A stretch of DNA of 8,898 nucleotides from Treponema sp. (GTDB lineage: Bacteria > Spirochaetota > Spirochaetia > Treponematales > Breznakiellaceae). A program made the translations under genes and the position numbers. Location of the stretch: positions 1 through 8,898 of the forward strand of contig WQWD01000085.1 in the NCBI GenBank assembly GCA_009785545.1, read 5' to 3'. Position 1 is the stretch's first letter. Each line of letters begins with the position of its first letter. The notes under the pieces were generated by a model, which did not search any database, was not told the origin of the DNA, and saw nothing but the letters and a program-made list of their open reading frames with translations. Below are positions 1 to 6,957 of the stretch, one piece after another.

Positions 1-1
1 C

Positions 2-1099
2 GGCGTTTCCGGGCTTCCTGTTGTTGACAGCGAAGGCAAGCTAAAAGGTATAATTACAAACCGTGATTTGCGTTTTTGCCGTGACGACTCTCTGCCCGTA
101 AATGATGTAATGACTCACGATGTAGTAGTAGTTAAAGGTGAACCTACTGTTGATAAAGCAAGAGATAAATTTTTCGAACACCGTATCGAAAAACTTCCTG
201 TCGTAGACAACGAAAACCGCTTAACAGGTTTAATCACAGTTACCGATATGGAAAAAAACGAAAGTTTTCCCAATGCGGCAGTTGACAAAAGCGGCAGGCT
301 TATCGTAGGAGCCGCAATTTCTCCTCAGGATTATGAAGTACGCCTTCCTTTATTAAAAAAAGCAAAAGTTGATTTTGTCGTTATAGATACCGCTCACGGA
401 GATTCCAAAAACGTAATGGAAGCTGTACGTCAAATTAAAAAAAATTATAATGTTCCTGTCATCGGCGGAAATGTTGCAACAAAAGAAGGAACAAAAAGAT
501 TGATAGAAGCGGGAGTTGACGCTGTTAAAGCCGGTATCGGCCCGGGATCAATTTGCACTACTCGTGTAGTGGCAGGAATCGGCGTTCCGCAATTTACAGC
601 GGTTTTGGATTGCGCCGAAGAAGCGTCAAAGTCTAAAATACCGGTTATTGCTGACGGCGGCATCAAGTTTTCAGGAGACATCACAAAAGCGATAGGAGCG
701 GGAGCTAGCGTAGTAATGATTGGCAATCTTTTTGCTGGGCTCAAAGAAGCACCGGGAAGCGAAATAATTTACGACGGGCGTATTTACAAGGAATATCGAG
801 GAATGGGCAGTATGGGCGCTATCAAAGACGGAGCGGGTGATCGTTATCAAATAACAAAAGACGAAGAACCTGTTCCTGAAGGAATTGAAGGGCGTGTTCC
901 CTACAAAGGCGAGCTTCGCTTTTTCCTGAATCAACTTGTCGGAGGCCTTCGCAAAGGCATGGGTTACTGCGGCTGCCAAAACATTTCGGCACTGCATGAC
1001 TACCGCAAGTTTGTAAAAATTACGGCGGCAGGTCATCGTGAAAGCCACTCCCACGATGTGCAAATAACTCAAGAAGCCCCCAATTATTCAAGGATATGA
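2..1099 (+). CDS. guaB: IMP dehydrogenase (IMPDH), 5' end cut off by the window
   Basis: Cytoplasmic enzyme that oxidises IMP to XMP with NAD+, the committed step of GMP synthesis. The reading frame is open from base 2 and encodes 365 residues; bacterial IMPDH is about 490, so roughly the first 120 are missing, including the start of the TIM barrel and part of the first CBS motif. Visible in order are the tail of CBS 1 (GLPVVDSEGKLKGIITNRD), CBS 2 (VNDVM to about LITVTDMEK), the return to the barrel (GRLIVGAAIS), the loop GIGPGSICTTR with the catalytic Cys at 554-556, the phosphate-binding DGGIKFSGD and GMGSMGA segments, the flap EGRVPYKG with the catalytic Arg-Tyr region, and the usual C-terminus HDVQITQEAPNY. 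The TTG at 68 is an internal Leu codon, not a start. No disabling change is seen. The stop overlaps the next gene's ATG. Confidence 0.97.
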   Translation, partial: GVSGLPVVDSEGKLKGIITNRDLRFCRDDSLPVNDVMTHDVVVVKGEPTVDKARDKFFEHRIEKLPVVDNENRLTGLITVTDMEKNESFPNAAVDKSGRLIVGAAISPQDYEVRLPLLKKAKVDFVVIDTAHGDSKNVMEAVRQIKKNYNVPVIGGNVATKEGTKRLIEAGVDAVKAGIGPGSICTTRVVAGIGVPQFTAVLDCAEEASKSKIPVIADGGIKFSGDITKAIGAGASVVMIGNLFAGLKEAPGSEIIYDGRIYKEYRGMGSMGAIKDGAGDRYQITKDEEPVPEGIEGRVPYKGELRFFLNQLVGGLRKGMGYCGCQNISALHDYRKFVKITAAGHRESHSHDVQITQEAPNYSRI

Positions 1100-1863
1100 C
1101 AGACAAACATTTATCAGAAAAATTAGAATACTGGTATAAAAAAATATGTACTAAAGAATTTATCACAGATGATCCTGTGCAGTTTCCGCACCGTTATGCG
1201 AAACATGAGGATATTGAAATAGCGGCATTTTTAGCGGCAACTATCGCATGGGGAAAACGCTGCATTATTCTTCGTTCTGCGGAAAAAATGTTTTCTCTGA
1301 TGGGAAACAGCCCTTATGATTATGTTATGTCAGACAGCTGGAAAAAACTAAAAACAGGAAACATTCACCGCACTTTTTTTGAAAATGACTTAAAATATTT
1401 TTGCCGAGGCTTTAAGCATTTATACACTAAACATGAAAACCTTGAAAATCTGTTTAAGTCCGCAGCGCATGAAAGTATATGGACAGGTTTTTATGTTTTT
1501 CGTGAAGAAATGGCAGCTGCAAACAAAGGGCAATATTCAAGGCATATTGGCTATGCTGGCAAAGACAATGAAAACGGGTCGGCTTGCAAAAAACTAAACT
1601 TGGCGTTGCGCTGGCTTGTACGCAAAGGCCCCGTAGATTTAAGGCTTTGGAAAAACATAAAACCGTCGGCTCTTTACATCCCGCTTGATGTTCATGTCGC
1701 TCGTACCGCAAGAAAGCTCGGGCTTTTGGAACGGAAGTCAAATGACAAAAAAACAGTCTGCGAACTTACGCAAAAATTACGCCTTTATGACAGCTCTGAC
1801 CCGGCAAAGTACGATTTTGCGTTGTTTGGGATGGGGGTTAATGGTATAATTACGCCTTCCTGA
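1096..1863 (+). CDS. TIGR02757 / DUF2400 family protein of unknown function
   Basis: A 255-residue soluble protein, a usual length for the family. Recognisable signatures are DDPVQFPHRY near the N-terminus, DIEIAAFLAATIAWGKR (about residues 35-51), MGNSPYDYV (about 69-77), SACKKLNLALRWLVRKGPVD (about 162-181), IPLDVHVARTARKLGLL (about 196-212) and the C-terminal DPAKYDFALFGMGVNG. No signal peptide or membrane segment is visible. The family has no established biochemical role that I know of; the helical layout with its conserved C-terminal motif recalls HhH-GPD-like DNA glycosylase folds, but that is conjecture. Its ATG overlaps the guaB stop (ATGA), and the AAGGA at 1090-1094 lies one base from the ATG, too close for a good independent site, so translation is probably coupled to guaB. 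Tandem stops TGA TAA end it eight bases from the convergent AAA+ gene. Confidence 0.88.
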   Translation: MTDKHLSEKLEYWYKKICTKEFITDDPVQFPHRYAKHEDIEIAAFLAATIAWGKRCIILRSAEKMFSLMGNSPYDYVMSDSWKKLKTGNIHRTFFENDLKYFCRGFKHLYTKHENLENLFKSAAHESIWTGFYVFREEMAAANKGQYSRHIGYAGKDNENGSACKKLNLALRWLVRKGPVDLRLWKNIKPSALYIPLDVHVARTARKLGLLERKSNDKKTVCELTQKLRLYDSSDPAKYDFALFGMGVNGIITPS

Positions 1864-1871
1864 TAAAGCGG

Positions 1872-3638
1872 TTATTTTTCCCTAAGAATCAGTTTTAATT
1901 CCTGAATCTCGCTGATGACTTTACTGCGAGGCATTTTTTGGAATCTTGTCGGGATCATTTCTTTTGAAGTACATTCCAAAACAGCGACAAGATTTTGCAA
2001 TTCTACTTCGTGAGGATAAGCGGCAGGAACAAAATCGCCCATCGCTTCTTCCATATCCTCTCGTTTTACAAAAACACGGTCGTCCATTGCGGCAAGCAGT
2101 TTGGCACGTACCAAAAGAGCTTCCAAGTCAGCGCCTGAGTATTCGTGGTTATATTTTTTAAACAAGTCAGTGATTGAAAAATTGCGTATATCCAAATCAA
2201 GTTTTTTTACAAGCGTTTTAAAAAGATCTTCTCTGTCTTTGTTGGATTCTGGATAAAAAAGAGCCAAATGTTCTTCGGCACGGCCTTGACGTTTAAGATC
2301 GATTGGAATTAAATCAGGGCGGCAGGTTATCAAAAACCAGATAATTTTTCCACGATACTCTGTGTTCCCCATAAAAGACGCAATCTGCGCAAAGACACGA
2401 TTACTCGTTCCTGAGTCGCCTTCCTGAGCACGGTCGCCCAGAAAAGCGTCAGCTTCGTCGATCATAACCGCAACAGGGGACATTGCTACAAGAATGTTTA
2501 AAACTTTTTCAAGGTTCGCTTCCGTTTCGCCCTGCCATTTAGTTCGGAAGTTTCGGAACTTCACCATCGGGATACCAATCTCTCCCGCAAAAGCGCTGAC
2601 CATAAAACTTTTTCCCGTTCCAACAGGACCGGCAATGAGGTAACCCATCGGAAGAACATCACGCCGCCCCATTTTGATAGCTCTTGCCGCATTTTTAAAA
2701 CGTTTTTTGACAAAATCATGACCCGAAACGCTGGAGAGGTTGTAAGAAGTTTCCATGAATTCCAAAAGCCCTCCCGCCTCGTTTTCGATTATTTCCTTTT
2801 TTTTCTGCCGCATAGATTCAAGCGATAAAGGAGAATTATCTTCGTAACTTTCAGCGGTAAGCCGGTTAAGGTTCATCAAGTTTAAACCTGATGTAATCGA
2901 AGCAAGTCTTTCGCTCGTTAAACCTCGAGCCAAAAGCAGCCTGCCTTTTTTTTCTTTGTGAAGCAAATAACTTTCTCTGACTTTTGTGTCAGGAAAAGGT
3001 ACGCTGATTTTTACAGTAGAAGGAGAACCTGTAAGACGTGAAGAAATATCGGCAAGGTTTTCCGTTAACAGAATTATTGATATATCGCCGTTTATGAATT
3101 TGGGATCAGTTGCCCATCTGTTAAATGTCACCATGCAATATCTGTCAGTATCAGAAAGGCGGATTAAATCTCCGGCAGGAACTAAATGTTCGGCGTAATC
3201 AATTATCATAACCATGCGGCATTTTTCTTTTTTGTCTTGCGGTATTTTAGAAAGAAAATATTTTTCCAGATAAGGAAAACTTTTTTGAGGATCACTTGAA
3301 GTAAAATCGCTCGTATCAACATCGGCACTTGAAGCAAACTTGGGCGCATTGGCAAGATATTCACTTTCCATTTCAGGACTGTAAAAAGTTACTCCGCTGG
3401 AAAAATCATAAAAAGCGATTATATTCTGATTGCCGAATAAAATTTCGGAAATATATTCCTGAATACGCTTAAAAATAAATTCAGATTCTTTTCTTTGATG
3501 CGGAAGAAAATCTCTTATATTTCCGTACAGTATGTACAAGTTTGCGGTTTTTGAACCGTATTTGGTCGCTAATTCCTGCGCCCAAACAGGTAATATTTTT
3601 ATATAATCATGGTTTCGGTAAATATATTGATCTGACAC
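1872..3638 (-). CDS. Ycf46-like AAA+ ATPase
   Basis: Predicted cytoplasmic AAA+ ATPase of 588 residues from the GTG chosen here. The C-terminal half is an intact module: Walker A GPVGTGKS (337-344), Walker B VAVMIDEAD (389-397), sensor-1 region ITCRPD (437-442), candidate arginine fingers in LKRQGRAEEH (R450/R453) and the helical-lid motif SGADLEALL (about 501-509). The N-terminal ~280 residues look like a degenerate ATPase half: they have a Walker-B-like strand MVMIIDYAEHLV (142-153) and a SIILLTE strand but no P-loop. This inactive-plus-active arrangement matches the Ycf46 family of cyanobacteria, plastids and other bacteria, whose substrate is not generally known. A FtsH- or p97-type unfoldase is less likely because there is no protease domain or second intact module. 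An in-frame ATG at 3656 would add six residues but lacks a ribosome-binding site. It follows the lipoprotein gene closely and ends eight bases from the convergent gene. Confidence 0.88.
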   Translation of the reverse strand: MSDQYIYRNHDYIKILPVWAQELATKYGSKTANLYILYGNIRDFLPHQRKESEFIFKRIQEYISEILFGNQNIIAFYDFSSGVTFYSPEMESEYLANAPKFASSADVDTSDFTSSDPQKSFPYLEKYFLSKIPQDKKEKCRMVMIIDYAEHLVPAGDLIRLSDTDRYCMVTFNRWATDPKFINGDISIILLTENLADISSRLTGSPSTVKISVPFPDTKVRESYLLHKEKKGRLLLARGLTSERLASITSGLNLMNLNRLTAESYEDNSPLSLESMRQKKKEIIENEAGGLLEFMETSYNLSSVSGHDFVKKRFKNAARAIKMGRRDVLPMGYLIAGPVGTGKSFMVSAFAGEIGIPMVKFRNFRTKWQGETEANLEKVLNILVAMSPVAVMIDEADAFLGDRAQEGDSGTSNRVFAQIASFMGNTEYRGKIIWFLITCRPDLIPIDLKRQGRAEEHLALFYPESNKDREDLFKTLVKKLDLDIRNFSITDLFKKYNHEYSGADLEALLVRAKLLAAMDDRVFVKREDMEEAMGDFVPAAYPHEVELQNLVAVLECTSKEMIPTRFQKMPRSKVISEIQELKLILREK

Positions 3639-3640
3639 AG

Positions 3641-3650
3641 CCCCCCCTTC
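3641..3650 (-). promoter_or_regulatory. Ribosome-binding site deciding the AAA+ start, made of a G7 tract
   Basis: On the minus strand this reads GAAGGGGGGG, then CT, then GTG at 3638-3636. The G-rich purine stretch is the only Shine-Dalgarno-like sequence near this gene's start; the in-frame ATG at 3656 has none. I therefore favour the GTG. Because the RBS contains a seven-base homopolymer, its length could vary between cells. Confidence 0.55.
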
Positions 3651-3664
3651 GAGCATAATGCAAT

Positions 3665-4726
3665 CTAATTTCTTGGAATAAGACTATTGAGATAATCGGA
3701 CAACATTCGCCCGAATTCTTCGTTAATGTTACGTTCCGCAGCCAATATGCTGCGATTTTCAGCCTCTGAACGATTTATCGCCCCTTCTCTCGTGTTAAAC
3801 GTATACGGCAATAAAACAAGACCAAGTGTTGTATCGTATAAATTTGCGGCTATTTCCAGACGAACAAACGGGTTGGGATTAGCAGGCAAATCCACCGGAG
3901 TCAAATTTACATTCACATTAAAAACATAACGCACATCTCCTGTGGCAGCTTCAAAACCATGCGCCGCAAAGTTTCGGGCAAAAGCGTTGTATATTCTTTC
4001 ATGTCTGTCATTCGAAACATTTATACCGATTGGAATTTCCCTGATTATATTTTGTGCTTCCAGACGGAACAGATCACCTGTAGCTATAGCGTTAGACGAT
4101 CTGTCACCTAAAAGCACAACAATATCCCTGTAAGACGCATTGATGTCCGCCACTGCCGCCGCAAACCGATAGCGTATAACGCCATTGAGAGAATATTTTT
4201 CGTTAGGAGTCATGTTAAGAAGATTGTTAATCACATTGTTGTTTGCCGTTATTAGCTCATTGTAAAGCGGGATAGCTCTTGCTTTTTCCATAACGGCGAC
4301 AGCGTAATATATGCCTCTGGAATCAAGCCATACATCACGGATTTCCACGCCGAATAATTCATCAGCTAAAGCAAAAGTTCTGACACTGGATCTCATTTCA
4401 ACTGTATCAAGCCACCCGTCCATTACGCCGTTTGTTATTGCCTGTTGGTAGGAAGACGCCACGACGGTGTCAACCTGCACAGTTTGCCCAAAAAAAGCGG
4501 TTAAAGCGGCAAGGGCGTTTTCCTGAGCCATTTCACGGCTCGACGCAAAACCTGTCGCCGCCACATAACGTTCTTGCGGGAATTCAGCGCTGACAGAAAC
4601 CACCCAAACAGGCGCGTCAGCGCTGAAAATATAAGACCCGGCAGTATTTCCAGAAGAACCAAAACCAGCACATGATATAACAACCAAAATTAATGGGAAC
4701 AGTATCCATGGTGATTTTCTTAACAT
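3665..4726 (-). CDS. LPP20-like surface or periplasmic lipoprotein
   Basis: Predicted exported lipoprotein of 353 residues. The N-terminus is a type II signal peptide: LRKSPW, a hydrophobic stretch, and the lipobox VVISC with the lipidated Cys at residue 19; Ile and Ser before the Cys fit the relaxed spirochete lipobox. Gly/Ser-rich residues follow as a linker. Residues of about 38-149 match the LPP20 pattern: APVWVVSVSAEFPQERYVAATGF, then REMAQENALAALTAFF, as in lipoproteins that open with 'PxW ... YPxxxYxxxxG ... A...A...'. The remaining ~200 residues, including repeated beta-like stretches (VRYVFNVNVNLTPVDL, VRLEIAANLYDT), are not recognised. A second ATG one codon upstream (4729) is only two bases from AAGGAG; the one used here is five bases away. 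It lies between malQ and the AAA+ gene on one strand, probably co-transcribed, eight to twenty-six bases before the AAA+ start. Confidence 0.85.
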   Translation of the reverse strand: MLRKSPWILFPLILVVISCAGFGSSGNTAGSYIFSADAPVWVVSVSAEFPQERYVAATGFASSREMAQENALAALTAFFGQTVQVDTVVASSYQQAITNGVMDGWLDTVEMRSSVRTFALADELFGVEIRDVWLDSRGIYYAVAVMEKARAIPLYNELITANNNVINNLLNMTPNEKYSLNGVIRYRFAAAVADINASYRDIVVLLGDRSSNAIATGDLFRLEAQNIIREIPIGINVSNDRHERIYNAFARNFAAHGFEAATGDVRYVFNVNVNLTPVDLPANPNPFVRLEIAANLYDTTLGLVLLPYTFNTREGAINRSEAENRSILAAERNINEEFGRMLSDYLNSLIPRN

Positions 4727-4731
4727 CATTT

Positions 4732-4737
4732 CTCCTT
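4732..4737 (-). promoter_or_regulatory. Shine-Dalgarno of the lipoprotein gene
   Basis: AAGGAG on the minus strand, followed by AA and the tandem ATGATG. Five bases separate it from the second ATG (4726-4724) and only two from the first, which favours the second. It starts four bases downstream of the hairpin at 4741-4777. Confidence 0.75.
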
Positions 4738-4740
4738 AGT

Positions 4741-4777
4741 GAGGCTGTTCGAAAAACTGAAATTTTGGAACAGCCTC
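4741..4777. repeat. Hairpin repeat, copy 1 (GAGGCTGTTC / GAACAGCCTC)
   Basis: A perfect 10-bp inverted repeat encloses a 17-base loop that can itself partly pair (AAAACT...ATTTT). It fills the gap between the malQ stop and the lipoprotein ribosome-binding site. There is no T run after it on the minus strand, so it is not a classical intrinsic terminator for malQ. It could instead stabilise the malQ 3' end, attenuate, or affect lipoprotein translation. Copies 2 and 3 of the same design lie at 8472-8507 and 8552-8589. Confidence 0.85.
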
Positions 4778-4783
4778 TAGTAC

Positions 4784-6817
4784 CTATTTTTTTACTTTTT
4801 TCGCAGGTCTTATTTTACTTAACTGTTTGACAGCTTGTATCAATTCTTTGTCTTTCGCAAGTTTGTCAATTGCCGCAGGCAGACGATAAGTCCAGTTAAA
4901 ATCATTCATAGTTCCCGGAACATTAATTCTTTCATCAGCCGGTTTTTCAGAATACCAATTGCTGGAAAGGTGTAAAAGATCCTGTATTTGAAAAACACGG
5001 AAACGAGAACGAGCGCTTGCGGTTTTGGAAAGAATTATTTTAGCGGTTCCCGGATTGTAAATTTTTGGCAATGAAGGAACGCCCAAAAAGCCGGCGAATT
5101 TTTTCTGGTCTGCTTCTTTTTCCCACCATTCCCGCAGAGTAGATGTGTCATGAACAGACGGAGTACATACACTCAATTGCGGATAATCTTCGAACGGGAC
5201 ATAAGGATCTCCATCTTTTGTATTATCGCAATACCAGCGTGTTACTTTTAGCCCAAGAATTTTTAATCTGGCGAGAACTTTAGGCACACAACCCGGAACA
5301 ACTCCAAGGTCTTCGGCGCACGGAAGCATATTCGAAGATTCAGCCAAAACTCCAAGCAGCTTTTTCCCTAATACTTCCCAAACTTTTTCAGATCTTTTCC
5401 CTCGTTTATCAATAAGCTCTTCTACAGCTTTTTTTTCTTTTGCGGAAAAACTTTTATAAGCGCCAGAATCTTTATACAACCAAGTTGGAGAAAACTGTCC
5501 TTTTTCGTATTCAAAAAATACTCTGTCTCTCCATTTTGAAAAAAGATATTCTCGTACAGCAGGATGTAATGCCAAAGCGTCAATATCTTTTTCTCCTTTG
5601 ATTTTCTTTTTAAACAACCATAAATCTTCGTTGTTCACTCGATCTAATGCTTCCGCAAAAACCTTATCAGCGGCGGCTTTAAGCTCATCTTCGGTAAACT
5701 TGCCGCCCCAATTGTTTTTTAGAGCATCCCAAACTTCTCCCGTAAGGACATGCGGCTGAGAAACCCAACGGATTCTGTTTTTGTCAAATCCAAGTTTTTT
5801 TAAGTCGCCGTTTTTAATCGGCATATATGGAACAAAACGACCAAGCGCTGAAGAATGATCATGACAAGTGCTTGCCCAAATTCGGAAAAATCCAAGTACA
5901 TGATCTATACGATACGCCTGATAATATTTTTCCGCTACGGATAAACGATTTTTCCACCACGCAAAATTATCCTTTTCATGTTCTTCCCAGTTGTAAATGG
6001 GGAAACCCCAGTTCTGACCATCAGGGCTATACATATCAGGAGGAGCACCCCCGGACAGGTTTTGGTTAAAAATCTTAGGATGAGCCCAAACATCGCAACT
6101 ATCTTCGTTCATAAGAATTGGCAAATCCCCTTTCAGAATAATGCCGGTTTCCAAAACTTTTTTTGCAGCTTTGGAAAATTGATTATCCAAAGCGTGCTGA
6201 AGCCAAGCCCAAAAAAGATGTTCTTCACGCAGTTTTTCATCGTTCCAAAGGTTTTCGATTATTTTCGGAGTTACATCCCGGTACTCTGCCCATTCCTTCC
6301 ATGATTTTGAATCGTTTATTTCTTTTAACCTGCGGTACACGGCATACTGCTTAATCCAGTCATTTTTTTCGATCCATGCCGCAAAGCTGTCTTTACCTGT
6401 CTTTTTTGAGTTTTTCTTAATAACCGCCAAGTTATCAGCAAAAATTTCACGGCAGATTTCAAGCTTTTCCCTGAGAATCTCGGAATGAGAAAATCGAACA
6501 TTCTTTTCAAATTTTGTTTTTACGTTTTTAATCCGCTTTTTAACCGAATTAGAAACATTAACAAATTCATCAAGTTCTTCAATCCGCAAGTAAACAGGAT
6601 GAAGAGCGAATGCCGTCAAACTGGAATAAGGGGAGCTGTCAAACCCGGTATCATTAACCGGTAAAATTTGGATAAGCCCCACCTTCATTTTTTTACATAA
6701 AACGGCAAAATCAGCAAGATCAGAAAACTCACCTACTCCAATGCTGCGTTTAGTCCTTAATGCCCCAACAGTGACGGCAACACCTATTTGCCGTTTAGCG
6801 GTCAATTGTTTTTCCAT
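4784..6817 (-). CDS. malQ: 4-alpha-glucanotransferase (amylomaltase, GH77), DPE2-like core
   Basis: Cytoplasmic GH77 enzyme that transfers alpha-1,4-glucan segments between maltodextrins, used in maltose, starch or glycogen metabolism. At 677 residues it is close to E. coli MalQ. The (beta/alpha)8 core shows ILPVNDTG...SSPYSSLTAFALHP (51-74), the GGAPPDMYSPDGQNWGFPIYNW substrate region (256-277), YRIDHVLGFFRIW with nucleophile D305, CAEDLG with acid/base E502, SVHDTSTLREWW with the third catalytic Asp D557, and the C-terminal RINVPGTMNDFNWTYR. The wording of the substrate region and the insertion between the nucleophile and the acid/base resemble the plant DPE2/bacterial subfamily, but the N-terminal CBM20 starch-binding modules of DPE2 are absent. 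The start is supported by AGGAGGA (6822-6828), four bases upstream, and by a promoter at 6854-6882. It heads the likely three-gene transcript. The Lys-rich C-terminus (KKVKK) is unremarkable. Confidence 0.95.
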   Translation of the reverse strand: MEKQLTAKRQIGVAVTVGALRTKRSIGVGEFSDLADFAVLCKKMKVGLIQILPVNDTGFDSSPYSSLTAFALHPVYLRIEELDEFVNVSNSVKKRIKNVKTKFEKNVRFSHSEILREKLEICREIFADNLAVIKKNSKKTGKDSFAAWIEKNDWIKQYAVYRRLKEINDSKSWKEWAEYRDVTPKIIENLWNDEKLREEHLFWAWLQHALDNQFSKAAKKVLETGIILKGDLPILMNEDSCDVWAHPKIFNQNLSGGAPPDMYSPDGQNWGFPIYNWEEHEKDNFAWWKNRLSVAEKYYQAYRIDHVLGFFRIWASTCHDHSSALGRFVPYMPIKNGDLKKLGFDKNRIRWVSQPHVLTGEVWDALKNNWGGKFTEDELKAAADKVFAEALDRVNNEDLWLFKKKIKGEKDIDALALHPAVREYLFSKWRDRVFFEYEKGQFSPTWLYKDSGAYKSFSAKEKKAVEELIDKRGKRSEKVWEVLGKKLLGVLAESSNMLPCAEDLGVVPGCVPKVLARLKILGLKVTRWYCDNTKDGDPYVPFEDYPQLSVCTPSVHDTSTLREWWEKEADQKKFAGFLGVPSLPKIYNPGTAKIILSKTASARSRFRVFQIQDLLHLSSNWYSEKPADERINVPGTMNDFNWTYRLPAAIDKLAKDKELIQAVKQLSKIRPAKKVKK

Positions 6818-6853
6818 CTATTCCTCCTCTGTGAACCCGGAAATAATACCCCC

Positions 6854-6882
6854 ATTATAATCTTTATTGCCAAACGGGTAAA
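6854..6882 (-). promoter_or_regulatory. Sigma70-type promoter of malQ
   Basis: On the minus strand there is a -35-like TTTACC (6882-6877), a 17-bp spacer and a perfect -10 TATAAT (6859-6854). Transcription would begin near 6847, giving a leader of about 30 bases that contains the AGGAGGA site. It lies back-to-back with the SDR promoter. Confidence 0.7.
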
Positions 6883-6921
6883 CAGTTTTTTAAAAGAAAA
6901 TTGAAGATTACTGATACCCCA

Positions 6922-6950
6922 TTGACACCCGCAGATTACAGCAGTATAAA
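6922..6950 (+). promoter_or_regulatory. Consensus sigma70-type promoter of the SDR gene, leaderless geometry
   Basis: A perfect -35 TTGACA (6922-6927) is followed by a 17-bp spacer and the -10 TATAAA (6945-6950). Only seven bases separate the -10 from the ATG at 6958, so the transcript should begin at or within a base or two of that ATG. No Shine-Dalgarno is present, which fits a leaderless mRNA. Confidence 0.75.
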
Positions 6951-6957
6951 AAATAAT

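Noticed and set aside
445..1072. Antisense frames inside guaB, and similar shadows inside malQ, the lipoprotein and the AAA+ gene
   Set aside because: Each lies in another frame of a confidently identified gene and shows no family motif.
68..1099. TTG at 68 as the start of guaB
   Set aside because: The frame is open to base 2 and the upstream residues continue the first CBS motif, so this is a truncated gene, not a short one.
1854..1886. Bidirectional terminator between the convergent genes
   Set aside because: The gap is eight bases and I see no stem of useful length; the T/A runs are within coding ends.
6867..6894. TTGCCA ... TTTAAA as a plus-strand promoter for the SDR gene
   Set aside because: The -10 is weak and the downstream TTGACA-N17-TATAAA is far better.
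6901..6957. TTG-started 19-residue extension of the SDR protein
   Set aside because: It contains the -35 and -10 of a consensus promoter, has no ribosome-binding site, and the Rossmann strand begins right after the ATG at 6958.
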